Assembly (NCBI GenBank): GCA_021813555.1
Contig: JAKAKG010000222.1
Coordinates: 1-60,472, forward strand
Source of the DNA: Acidobacteriota bacterium
Lineage (GTDB): Bacteria; Acidobacteriota; UBA4820; DSQY01
Direction of reading: 5' to 3'
Length of the DNA: 60,472 bases
Shown: piece by piece, positions 33,905 to 42,038 of the stretch
Layout of the letters: the number at the start of each line of letters is the position of its first letter
Numbering within the stretch: position 1 is the stretch's first letter
Program-made: the position numbers and the translations under genes
Notes under the pieces: model-generated
Seen by the model: only the letters and a program-made list of their open reading frames with translations
What the model was told of the DNA's origin: nothing
The model's database searches: none

Positions 33905-34003
33905 TTGGCAGCTGGGAGCGGGGAGCAGGGAGTGGAGAACAAGATGCAGATTGGATCATTTCCGGCTACCTGCTCCCATTCTCCCTGGTCCCGAAAGGTC
34001 TGT
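33905..34003. repeat. Facing heptamer arms GGGAGCG / GCTCCCA
   Basis: AGCTGGGAGCGGGGAGCAGGGAGT follows the stop codon, and CTACCTGCTCCCATTCTCCC precedes the next start. These are complementary purine and pyrimidine arms, as in module 1. Confidence 0.7.
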
Positions 34004-34005
34004 CC

Positions 34006-35259
34006 ATGCGCCTTGGCCTGATCTTCCACCTCCTGAAGACCTCGCTCCTCCACCAGCGCAGGAGGGCGGCCCTGACCATCCTCACGGTGGCCTGGGGCAC
34101 CCTCTCCATGGTCTTTCTCCTGGCCTTCGGGGAAGGGGCGAGGGTGAAGGCGGAAGAGGAATTCAAGGGCTGGGGCGAGGCCTTTGCCATGGTTCACGCG
34201 GGGCGAACGAACAAGGAGTGGCAGGGGTATCCGAAGGGCCGCCAGATCCAGATCTGGTCGAGGGACATCCCGGTGATCCAAGGCCGTCTCGGTGAGGACG
34301 TTCTGATCTCCGGCTGGATTGGAAGGGGAGGCATCCTCCTCGACCACGACGGGACCACCGCCGTGGTGAGCCTCCGCGGCGTGGATGCGCCCTTCGAGCG
34401 GCTCCGGAACATCAAGCCGGTCGAGGGAGGGCGGTTCCTCTCGGCGCGGGACGAGCAGGAGAAGAGGCGCGTGATCTTCCTCGGGGACATGCTCGCCGCG
34501 GAGCTCTTCGGCGAAGAGGAGCCGGTGGGACAGAGCCTCCTCGTGAACGGGCAGCGCTACATGGTCATCGGGGTGCTTCAGCACAAGCTCGCGCAGGGGC
34601 TCGGCGGGGAAAGCCCCGACACCCGCATGGCGGTCATTCCGCGATCCACGCTCCTCTTCCAGTTCGGCGACCGGCCCCTGGGCGTCCTCGTGGTCATGCC
34701 GCCCAACCCGGACCAGATGGACGCGACGCTCGGAAGCCTCAAGGAGACCCTCAGCTCCCTGTACAAGCTGGATCCCGAGGACGAGCAGGCCCTTCACATA
34801 TGGGACAGAGCCAAGAACGCGCAGGACATGCGCAACATGTTCACCGCCATCCTGGCTTTTCTCGCCATCATCGGCGGGCTCACCCTCTTCATCGGCGGAG
34901 TGAGCGTGGCCAACATCATGTTCGCCATCGTCAAAGAGCGGACCCGCGAAATCGGCGTCAAGATGGCCATGGGCGCCCGCCGCAGGCAGATCGTGCTGCC
35001 CATCCTCATGGAGGGGATGCTCTACACCTTGTCGGGAGGGGCCGTGGGGCTGGCCGTGTCGGTGGTGCTCGTGGAGCTCATGGGGGCCCTGCCCACGGAT
35101 AAATACAAAGGCCTCTCCATGATAGGCCATCCGACCATCTCGTGGAGCATCGCGCTCCTCACGGTGGCGATCCTGGCCGTCGTGGGCACTCTGGCCGGCT
35201 ATTTCCCCGCCCGGCGTGCGGCCTCCATCAACCCCGCGGAGACGCTGAGGTATGAGTGA
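34006..35259 (+). CDS. MacB-like ABC permease, type 2 (module 2)
   Basis: A 417-residue FtsX-type permease matching the type 2 protein of module 1. It begins MRLGLIFHLLKTSLLHQRRRAAL and ends PARRAASINPAETLRYE. The signature helix region is FIGGVSVANIMFAIVKERTREIGVKMAMGARR. The periplasmic domain lies between about residues 45 and 275 and is more divergent than the membrane parts, as expected if it contacts different adaptors or cargo. Confidence 0.85.
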   Translation: MRLGLIFHLLKTSLLHQRRRAALTILTVAWGTLSMVFLLAFGEGARVKAEEEFKGWGEAFAMVHAGRTNKEWQGYPKGRQIQIWSRDIPVIQGRLGEDVLISGWIGRGGILLDHDGTTAVVSLRGVDAPFERLRNIKPVEGGRFLSARDEQEKRRVIFLGDMLAAELFGEEEPVGQSLLVNGQRYMVIGVLQHKLAQGLGGESPDTRMAVIPRSTLLFQFGDRPLGVLVVMPPNPDQMDATLGSLKETLSSLYKLDPEDEQALHIWDRAKNAQDMRNMFTAILAFLAIIGGLTLFIGGVSVANIMFAIVKERTREIGVKMAMGARRRQIVLPILMEGMLYTLSGGAVGLAVSVVLVELMGALPTDKYKGLSMIGHPTISWSIALLTVAILAVVGTLAGYFPARRAASINPAETLRYE

Positions 35260-35261
35260 GT

Positions 35262-35450
35262 GGGACGGGAGCAGGGAGAAGGGGAGCGGGGAGAAGGGGA
35301 CAGAGAACAAGGAACAGAGAACAGGGGGCAGGATGATTGCTGGTTGCGGATTGCACTGGGCAGGAGCGGCGGGAACGATTCCTTGCATCTCGCGTCTTGC
35401 CCCTCTCCCTGCTTCCCGCTCCCCGCTCCCGAAACCCCAGAGGGCGCTTT
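35262..35450. repeat. Long facing heptamer arms
   Basis: GGGAGCAGGGAGAAGGGGAGCGGGGAG and GAACAAGGAACAGAGAACAGGG stand on the left. CTCGCGTCTTGCCCC and CCCTGCTTCCCGCTCCCCGCTCCCG stand on the right. This fills the spacer before the ATPase gene. Confidence 0.65.
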
Positions 35451-35508
35451 TGCGTAAGTCCTCCTAGCTGACGGTGGAGTGCCGGCGGCTTTTCCTCACG
35501 GAGCGCCC

Positions 35509-36246
35509 ATGAATTGGCCCTTGGGAAAAAGAAACGGGAAGAACGGAAACGGCGGCAATGGCGCCATCATCGAGATGGCCTCCATCCGGAAGGTCTACGA
35601 TACGGGCAAGGTCCAGGTGGAGGCCCTTAAGGGCATTAATCTGGCGGTGCACAAGGGCGAATTCGTAGCCATCGTGGGGCCCTCGGGCTCGGGCAAATCC
35701 ACCCTCATGAATCTCATCGGATGCCTGGACACCCCTACGGACGGAACCTACCACCTCGCGGGCGAAGCCGTGGCCGGCCTGGATCGAGACCGCCTCGCGG
35801 ACGTGCGCAACCGCCGCGTCGGCTTCGTCTTCCAGAATTTCAACCTCCTGCCCCAGATCTCCGCCTTCGAGAACGTGGAGCTGCCCATGCTCTTCGGCGG
35901 CGTGGCCAAGGCGGAGCGCAAGAGCCGCGTGGAGGAACTGCTGGGGCGCGTGGGTCTGGCCGAGCGCATGGACCACAAGCCCACGGAGCTCTCAGGCGGC
36001 CAGATGCAACGCGTGGCCATCGCCCGGGCCCTGGCCATGAATCCCGACATCGTCCTCGCTGACGAACCCACGGGCAACCTGGACACGACCTCCGGAGGGG
36101 ACATCATGGGCCTCTTCAAGGAGCTGTGGGCCCAAGGCAGCACCCTCGTCGTGGTGACGCACGACATGGCCCTCGCGGATCGCGCGGGGCGCATCGTCGA
36201 GATCCGCGACGGCCGGGTGACGCGGGACACCGTCGCCGCGGCATAA
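35509..36246 (+). CDS. ABC transporter ATPase (MacB/LolD type)
   Basis: A 245-residue ATPase that powers the FtsX-type permeases. Walker A is GPSGSGKST, the Q-loop is FVFQNFNLLP, the ABC signature is LSGGQMQRVAIARAL, Walker B is IVLADEPTGNLD, and the switch His is in VVTHD. It is the only ATPase gene for the four permeases upstream. The start at 35509 (MNWPLG) has GGAGCG in front; a Gly/Asn-rich linker (residues 6-20) precedes the conserved core. Confidence 0.92.
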   Translation: MNWPLGKRNGKNGNGGNGAIIEMASIRKVYDTGKVQVEALKGINLAVHKGEFVAIVGPSGSGKSTLMNLIGCLDTPTDGTYHLAGEAVAGLDRDRLADVRNRRVGFVFQNFNLLPQISAFENVELPMLFGGVAKAERKSRVEELLGRVGLAERMDHKPTELSGGQMQRVAIARALAMNPDIVLADEPTGNLDTTSGGDIMGLFKELWAQGSTLVVVTHDMALADRAGRIVEIRDGRVTRDTVAAA

Positions 36247-36345
36247 GCGCGGGACGCGATGAAGCGACACGCGAGACGCAAGACGCGATTAAGCGAGACG
36301 CGACTAGGCGAGACGCGATTAAGCGAGACGCGAACCGCTCCGGGG
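36245..36345. repeat. GAGACGC heptamer array
   Basis: About ten degenerate units such as GAGACGC, AAGACGC and GATTAAGC occur in a regular alternation with GCGATTAAGCGAGAC. They begin at the stop codon of the ATPase gene. Confidence 0.7.
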
Positions 36346-36431
36346 CAAGCGCTAGGCGCGCGGTGGGATAGGGGCGCTGCGACGACGGCCGGACGAGACC
36401 ATCGCGGCGGCCGTGTGGTATCTTCAGACCC

Positions 36432-37205
36432 ATGAGAATCTATCTGTCACGGTGGCTGTGCTTGGATGTGGCATCGAACCTCGCGAGGCTCCGAGAGGAG
36501 GCGCGGGAGGCGGCGCAGGCCGGGGCGCGCTGGGTGGTTTTCCCGGAGAGCTTCCTCCACGGATACACGCGGCGTGCAGACCCGGCCCAGGTGCGGCGCA
36601 CCTTGGGGGAAGTTTCTTCGGAGCATCCGGCCACCGTTTTCTTTTTCGGCTCATTCTCCGAGGACAGGCGGAACCGGATGACCGTCTGGCTGGGCGGCCG
36701 CGAGCTCGCCCGGTACGACAAGGTGCACCTGTTCGGCCCCAACAACGAGCCGCAGCTTTGGGATCCGGGCGACCGATATTCGGCAGTCGATCTGACAGGC
36801 TGCCCGGTGGGGCTTCTCAACTGCAACGACCTGCGCTTTCCGGAGCAGGCCCGGGCCTTGAAGCTCAAGGCCGGCGTGCAGGCGTACGTGGCGGTTGCCT
36901 GGTGGCCCTGGCGTCGGACCCACGTTTGGGAAACCCTCCTGCGCGCGAGGGCCATCGAGAACGGCGCCTGGGTGTTCGGCTGCTGTGTTGCGGGATCGCG
37001 CTTTCCTGGAGAAGACTTCGCGGGAGCGGGGAACTACGCGTTCGATCCCGCCGGGGAGCCGGTCCGCACGCGGGATGACCGGACCTATGAGTGCGACCTT
37101 TCTTCGCCCCCCGCCCTCGTCGTCGACACGGCGATATCCTCGGTGGATATCGCAACAGTGGAAGTCTTCCAGATCGGAGAAGGGACTAGGGGACTGGGGG
37201 ATTAG
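36432..37205 (+). CDS. Carbon-nitrogen hydrolase (nitrilase superfamily)
   Basis: A 257-residue amidase or omega-amidase-like enzyme. The catalytic triad is visible: Glu in VVFPESFLHG (about residue 39), Lys in RYDKVHLFG (about 97), and Cys in LLNCNDLRFPE (about 130), which is the family's CYDLRFPE with Asn for Tyr. The later GAWVFGCCVAG and FAGAGNYAFDPAG fit the family. The last residues, GEGTRGLGD, are encoded by the start of the GGGGACTA repeat array, so the true end has been extended or replaced by repeat DNA. Confidence 0.8.
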   Translation: MRIYLSRWLCLDVASNLARLREEAREAAQAGARWVVFPESFLHGYTRRADPAQVRRTLGEVSSEHPATVFFFGSFSEDRRNRMTVWLGGRELARYDKVHLFGPNNEPQLWDPGDRYSAVDLTGCPVGLLNCNDLRFPEQARALKLKAGVQAYVAVAWWPWRRTHVWETLLRARAIENGAWVFGCCVAGSRFPGEDFAGAGNYAFDPAGEPVRTRDDRTYECDLSSPPALVVDTAISSVDIATVEVFQIGEGTRGLGD

Positions 37206-37370
37206 GAGACTAGGGGACTAGGGGACTAGGGGATTAGGGGACTAGGGGACTAGGAAGGGAAACGGCGGGAACTCCCCCGCTGTCTGCTTTTTCCTTAATC
37301 TCCTCACTTCTCACTCCTCACTTCTCACTCCTCACTCTTCACTTCTCACTCCTCATATTCCACCGTCTTT
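37183..37370. repeat. GGGGACTA octamer and CTCACTC/CTCACTT heptamer arrays
   Basis: About nine units of GGGGACTA/GGGGATTA (37183-37252) begin inside the hydrolase gene. After a short gap comes an array of CTCACTT/CTCACTC (about 37305-37360). It is the longest tandem block of the window. Confidence 0.8.
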
Positions 37371-37476
37371 CCAATTCCATTTTCCTGGCATGGTGCCTCC
37401 TGGGGTGCATTCTACCGCGGCGGCTTTGTGCTTCGGCAAGGGCCTCTGCTATCCTTCGCGTCTAGGGAGGTGTGCA

Positions 37477-39015
37477 ATGAAGTGGATCAGGCCTCTTCTG
37501 ATTGCATCAGCGCTCGGCTTGCTGGCGCTGGGGGCCTTCGGTGCCGCATCGGCCCCGCCCAAGAGCTACAGCTTCACCATCCTTCATTTCAACGACTTCC
37601 ACGGCCAGGTGGAGCCGGTGTGCGAGGAACCAGGAAAACCCTGCGGCGGTCTGGCGCGCCTGGCGGGCCAAGTGTCGGCCGCCGAGGCGGACGCCGCGGC
37701 GCGCGGGGAGAAGGCCTTCCTGTTCTTTGCGGGGGATCTCTTCACGGGGACCGCCTTCTCGACCCTCTTCCAGGGCGGACCCGAGTTCGACGCCCTCTCC
37801 CGCATGGGCGTCACGGCCATGACCACGGGCAACCACGAGTGGGACTTCGGGCCCGGTGTGCTCGTGGCGAGGGTGCGGAAGGCCTCCTTCCCCGTGGTTC
37901 TGGACAACGTCAAAGCCGCGGACCCCGCTCATGTCTTTTGGGTTCCCTCCCTGGACCTGAAGGCGGGTGATCTGCGCATCGGAGTCCTCGGGGTCACCAC
38001 GCCCGACACGCCCGTCACCACGGCCCCCGGCAATACCCAGGGCTTCTCCTTCTCGGACCCGGTGGCCGCGGTGGGAGCCGAGCTGGCCGTCCATCAAAAG
38101 GATTGGGATTTCGTCATCGTGGTGAGCCACTGCGGATTTGAGGTGGACAAAGCCCTGGCGGACCGGTACCCATCTTTGGGGCTCATCGTGGGGGGCCACG
38201 ACCACAAGGTTCTCGAAGCGCCCTTCGTGGAAAACGGTGTTCCCATCGTGCAGGCGGGTGACCGGGGACGGTTCCTCGGGGAAGTCCGCGTGACGATGGA
38301 GAAGGGGAAGAAGCCCGTCGTCACGGGCCGCCTCCTGCCCATCACTCCCGAGATGCCTGAGAGCCCGGGGGTCAAGAGCCTGCTCGCGCCCTACCTTGCC
38401 AAAGAAGAGAGCGCCCTGGGAGCGGTCATCGGCAAACTGCCCGCCGCTCTTTCTGGGGACAGAGAGATATTGCGGACGCAGGAGGCCCCCATCGGCGACC
38501 TGCTGGCCGACGCCATGCGCTCCGAAGCTAAGGCCGACGTGGCGTTCGTCAACGGCGGGACGATCCGCGCGGGGCTCCCCGCCGGCGATGTGACGGGCCG
38601 CGACCTCTACGCCTGTCTGCCCTTTTTCGATTCCCTCTGCACCGTCCGCCTTACGGGAGCGCAGGTGCAGAGCCTCCTGGACCGCTGCGCGTCCATGCCT
38701 CTCCAGGATGCCCCCGGCGGATTCCTCCAGGTGAGCGGCCTCTCGGTGCGCTATGAAGGGGGAAAGGCGCGCGGTGTTGCCGTGGGCGGTGTTCCCCTGG
38801 ACCCGGCTCGGAGCTATCTCGTAGCGTGCACCCATTTCCTCCTCTCCGGAGGGGACGGGTTGGACGAGTTCAAGGCCGGGACGGACGTGCGGGATTGGGG
38901 CATCAGCCTCCAGGAACTTCTGCGGAGGAAGCTGGAAAGCCCCCGCCTGGCCCTTCCCGAGGCGGGTGAGCGCATCCGCCGAATTGATGCGCCGCCAGCG
39001 CGGAAGGCCGCGTGA
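37477..39015 (+). CDS. Secreted 5'-nucleotidase/UshA-like metallophosphoesterase
   Basis: A 512-residue periplasmic hydrolase releasing phosphate from nucleotides or related esters. A signal peptide (to about residue 26) is followed by the calcineurin-like domain: FNDFHGQ (D and H metal ligands), GDLFTG, GNHEWDFG, VVSHCGFEVD and VGGHDHK. The C-terminal 5'-nucleotidase domain starts near residue 305, with APIGDLLADAMR and FVNGGTIRAGLP, the substrate-binding motif. The start at 37477 follows GGGAGG and gives a proper signal peptide. It stands alone between repeats and ispH. Confidence 0.87.
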   Translation: MKWIRPLLIASALGLLALGAFGAASAPPKSYSFTILHFNDFHGQVEPVCEEPGKPCGGLARLAGQVSAAEADAAARGEKAFLFFAGDLFTGTAFSTLFQGGPEFDALSRMGVTAMTTGNHEWDFGPGVLVARVRKASFPVVLDNVKAADPAHVFWVPSLDLKAGDLRIGVLGVTTPDTPVTTAPGNTQGFSFSDPVAAVGAELAVHQKDWDFVIVVSHCGFEVDKALADRYPSLGLIVGGHDHKVLEAPFVENGVPIVQAGDRGRFLGEVRVTMEKGKKPVVTGRLLPITPEMPESPGVKSLLAPYLAKEESALGAVIGKLPAALSGDREILRTQEAPIGDLLADAMRSEAKADVAFVNGGTIRAGLPAGDVTGRDLYACLPFFDSLCTVRLTGAQVQSLLDRCASMPLQDAPGGFLQVSGLSVRYEGGKARGVAVGGVPLDPARSYLVACTHFLLSGGDGLDEFKAGTDVRDWGISLQELLRRKLESPRLALPEAGERIRRIDAPPARKAA

Positions 39016-39076
39016 AAGAAGCGCGGCGCTTGGGAATCTCTGGGCAGGTTAAGGAGTTACAAAGCATGGGGATACT

Positions 39077-39925
39077 ATGCCACTGACCATCAAGCGGGCA
39101 ACCAAATACGGGTTTTGTTCCGGCGTGCGCATCGCGGACCTGAAGGTCAAGCGCTTCACGGCCAAAGGCGGGCGCGGCGCCATCCTCGGGCAGGTGGTCC
39201 ACAACGAGCGGGTCGTGGAGGAGATGGAAAAGCTGGGCGTGCGAACCGTCCACGCCCTGGAGGAGGTGTCCGAGCCGGTCATCGTCTTCTCCGCGCACGG
39301 GGTTCCCCCCTCTACCCACGAAGCGGCCCGCGACATGGGGCTCGAGATCCTGGACACCACCTGCAAGTTCGTGTACGACATCCACAGGGAGTCTCGCAAG
39401 GCGCTGGCCGAGGGGGCTCACCTGGTGTTCATCGGGGATCCCAGCCACCGGGAAGTCATCGGCTACACCCACGATCTGGATCCCTCCGCCTACCATATCC
39501 TCCACAGTGCCGAGCAGGCCGAGGCCGTGGATTGGCGCGCCTATCGGGCTATCCGCGTCTTCTACCAGACCACCCTGAACGCCGATCAGTACAACGGGGT
39601 GGTCAATGTCATCGAGGCCGCCAACCCCCGAACATCCCGGGCCGACACCGTCTGCTACGCCACCAAGGAGAACCAGGAGGCGGCCCGTGCCTTGGCCAGG
39701 GATCCCGAGGTCCAGATGGTATTGGTCATAGGCGGCAAACACTCGGCCAACACAAGGCACCTCCACGAGATCTGCTCCCAGTTCAAACCCAGCTACTTGA
39801 TTCAAGGAGACTCGGACATCGACGTGGCTTGGCTGCAGGGCGTTTCCGTCGTGGGCATCACCGCGGGCGCTTCTACCCCCGACTACGTGGTGGACGAGGT
39901 GGAGCGGTTCCTCAAGGCGCTGTAA
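39077..39925 (+). CDS. ispH: 4-Hydroxy-3-methylbut-2-enyl diphosphate reductase IspH
   Basis: A 282-residue 4Fe-4S enzyme, the last step of the MEP isoprenoid pathway. The three cluster cysteines are in GFCSGV (residue 14), DTTCKFV (about 95) and DTVCYATKENQ (about 192). The conserved histidines are in VVHNERVV, FSAHGVPP and DPSHREVIGY. KHSANTRHLHEIC also fits the family. Length is normal. Confidence 0.9.
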   Translation: MPLTIKRATKYGFCSGVRIADLKVKRFTAKGGRGAILGQVVHNERVVEEMEKLGVRTVHALEEVSEPVIVFSAHGVPPSTHEAARDMGLEILDTTCKFVYDIHRESRKALAEGAHLVFIGDPSHREVIGYTHDLDPSAYHILHSAEQAEAVDWRAYRAIRVFYQTTLNADQYNGVVNVIEAANPRTSRADTVCYATKENQEAARALARDPEVQMVLVIGGKHSANTRHLHEICSQFKPSYLIQGDSDIDVAWLQGVSVVGITAGASTPDYVVDEVERFLKAL

Positions 39926-39944
39926 GAGCCCGAAGCAGTCTTCC

Positions 39945-40667
39945 TCATCCCTTCAAACCCATGCCGTAATAGAGGGGCAGCCTAACCCGGCGCAGGCCGG
40001 AGAGGATGGCCGCGCGCTCAGCGGCCGCCATGGAGAGGGCCTTTTCGGAGCCGAGCCTGCCTTGGTTCCGGAGGAACGCTACCTCATGCTCGGCCTCGGC
40101 GGGGTCCGTGATGGTGGTCCACTCATGGGAAGCGGCGCGGATGGTGGGGCGAAAGCCGGCCCGTCTCAGTCCCTCTTCCAGCCAAGGGCCCACGTCAAGA
40201 TGGCCTCCTGAGAAGTGCACGGCCCCGGCGATGGCCTTCCCCATACCCGTGTTGGGCTCGTCCACCCGGGCGGACAGGTCGGGCTCGGCCAGGATCATGG
40301 CTACGCCTTGGGGCTTCAAAACCCGCCTCGCTTCGCGCAAGGCCGCGAGAGGATCGGGAAGCCACAGGAGGAGGAAGTGGAAGGCCACGGCGTCGAGGGA
40401 ACCATCGGGGAAGGGCAGGGCGCAGGCGTCCCCAGCCACGGTTCGGACGTTCTCCGGTGGGGGGCTTCCTGGAGCCAAATCGAGCCCGTAGACGGGGCGC
40501 CCTGTTCGTGAGGCCATTTCGGCGGCCACGAGGCCCTCGCCCGAGCCCACATCCAGCACCTTCTCCCGCGTGGAGAGCCTCGCCATGCGGTACACGGCCG
40601 CGCGGATAGGCCGCGTCCGTTCAAACTGGAACCTGGAGGGGAACGCGTGGCCACCGTGTGCGGCGAT
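39945..40667 (-). CDS. Class I SAM-dependent methyltransferase
   Basis: A 240-residue methyltransferase with motif I KVLDVGSGEGLVAAEM, the acidic residue in VYGLDLAPG, and DACALPFPDGSLDAVAFHFLLLWLPD as motifs II-III, typical of the UbiE/type 11 group. Its position 6 bases after the radical SAM gene suggests it works in the same modification pathway. The start is uncertain: homologous sequence extends upstream of the first ATG (40586), and the only codon with a spaced GGAGG is ATC at 40667, a rare non-standard start. A GTG further upstream, inside the radical SAM gene, is the alternative. Confidence 0.75.
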   Translation of the reverse strand: MAAHGGHAFPSRFQFERTRPIRAAVYRMARLSTREKVLDVGSGEGLVAAEMASRTGRPVYGLDLAPGSPPPENVRTVAGDACALPFPDGSLDAVAFHFLLLWLPDPLAALREARRVLKPQGVAMILAEPDLSARVDEPNTGMGKAIAGAVHFSGGHLDVGPWLEEGLRRAGFRPTIRAASHEWTTITDPAEAEHEVAFLRNQGRLGSEKALSMAAAERAAILSGLRRVRLPLYYGMGLKG

Positions 40668-40672
40668 GGCGG

Positions 40673-42022
40673 CTAACCTCCGCTGGCCACTTCGCGGCAG
40701 AAGAGCTTCTGGTGCTCCGCCTCGATGGGACAGCCTCCCCCGCAGAGGGCCAGATGCTCGCAGGCCTCGCACTCGTTGAGGGGCTTTTGCGGCTTTCGGA
40801 GCCGTTGGCAAAGGGGGTGGTTCCAGATGGCGTCCCAGGGATCGCGCAGGATGTTGCCCACGCCCTCGTAGTAGGACTGGCAGGGGATCACCGTTCCGTC
40901 GGGCTCCACGGCCATGCTCAGGCGCGCCGCCGTGCACTGCTTCACGCCCACACCCATCTCCACGGGATTCAGCTCGCAGTATCGCGTGGGGGTATACCAC
41001 ACGAGACGAACGCCCTTCTCGCGGGCGCGGGCGGCGAGGCGCTCCAGGATCGGAATGACCTCCCGTGCAGTAAGCTCGGTGCCGCTGGCCTTGCCCTGGC
41101 CCGAGTAGATCATGCCGTTCACCGCGAAGGAGGGGAGGCCCTCCTGGGCTACCAGGTCCACGAGGGCTTCGATGCCATACGCGTTGAGCTGGGTGAGGGT
41201 CGTGTTGGTGAGGGTGTAGATTCCCGCGGCCTTGGCCGCCCGAAGGCCGGCGAGGGTCTCATCGAAGGAGTCGGCCCGGGTCATGACGTTGTGAATGGAA
41301 GGGTCCGCCGACTCCAGGGTGATCTGCACGTGGTCGAGTCCCGCTTCTCGAAGCCTCGCGGCGAACGCGGGGTCGCCCAGGCGGCGCCCGTTGGTGTTCA
41401 GGCCGGTCACGAGGCCCAGCTCCTCGGCATAGGCTATCAGGTCGGGCAGGTCCTCGCGCAGGGTCGGTTCCCCTCCCGTAAAGACCACGTGGGGAATTCC
41501 CGCCTTCTCGCACGCGTCCAGGACCTTGCGCCAGGAGGACGTGTCCATCTCCTCCACGTCCCGTCCCGGCTCGTTGTAGCAGTGCGCGCAGCGGTTCTGG
41601 CACCGGTAGGTGAGGGCCAGATCCATGCGCATGGGCGCCGTGAGGTCGGGGGAGTAGGGTTCGATGAGGTCCACCCCCAGGTCCGTCAGCGGACAGACCT
41701 GGTCCGTGGCGGAGAGGACTTTCACCGTATCGAAAATCCGGTGAATATCATCATGGAGCTGGCCGCGGGTCACGCCGCGGTAGCGCCTGAGCATGGCCTC
41801 CATGGCGCCCTCCTCGCCAAGGCCGTCCAGGAGGTGCTTGACCATCTCCGCGGCCGTGGCGTTGAGGTGGAGGATGCGGCTCGCGTCCAGGGTCACTACG
41901 GCGCCGTGGTCCGGGTTGACTCGCATGTGCACGCGGTGCGTGGCGCCGTCCACCTCCACCGTGCCCGAGTAGAGCCCCGGATCGACGGGCTTCGCTCTCT
42001 TGAACCAATCTTTGATCTTCAT
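40673..42022 (-). CDS. Radical SAM/SPASM maturase with N-terminal PqqD-like domain
   Basis: A 449-residue enzyme of the peptide-modifying radical SAM class. Residues about 35-105 resemble PqqD/RRE, the peptide recognition element (ILHLNATAAEMVKHLLDG). The radical SAM cluster is C141-x3-C145-x2-C148 (CQNRCAHC), followed by FTGGEPTLREDL. The C-terminal SPASM region has QCTAARLSMAVEPDGTVIPCQ and CEACEHLALCGGGC plus a last Cys, giving ligands for auxiliary 4Fe-4S clusters. Fused RRE and SPASM point to a RiPP-like maturase. The gene starts 16 bases after a protein with a Cys-Ala repeat tail, its likely substrate. Confidence 0.85.
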   Translation of the reverse strand: MKIKDWFKRAKPVDPGLYSGTVEVDGATHRVHMRVNPDHGAVVTLDASRILHLNATAAEMVKHLLDGLGEEGAMEAMLRRYRGVTRGQLHDDIHRIFDTVKVLSATDQVCPLTDLGVDLIEPYSPDLTAPMRMDLALTYRCQNRCAHCYNEPGRDVEEMDTSSWRKVLDACEKAGIPHVVFTGGEPTLREDLPDLIAYAEELGLVTGLNTNGRRLGDPAFAARLREAGLDHVQITLESADPSIHNVMTRADSFDETLAGLRAAKAAGIYTLTNTTLTQLNAYGIEALVDLVAQEGLPSFAVNGMIYSGQGKASGTELTAREVIPILERLAARAREKGVRLVWYTPTRYCELNPVEMGVGVKQCTAARLSMAVEPDGTVIPCQSYYEGVGNILRDPWDAIWNHPLCQRLRKPQKPLNECEACEHLALCGGGCPIEAEHQKLFCREVASGG

Positions 42023-42038
42023 GGCTTCCGCTCTTCCA

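Noticed and set aside
37183-37360. Possible CRISPR array in the tandem repeats
   Set aside because: The unit is 7-8 bases with no unique spacers of regular length, and no cas gene is nearby.
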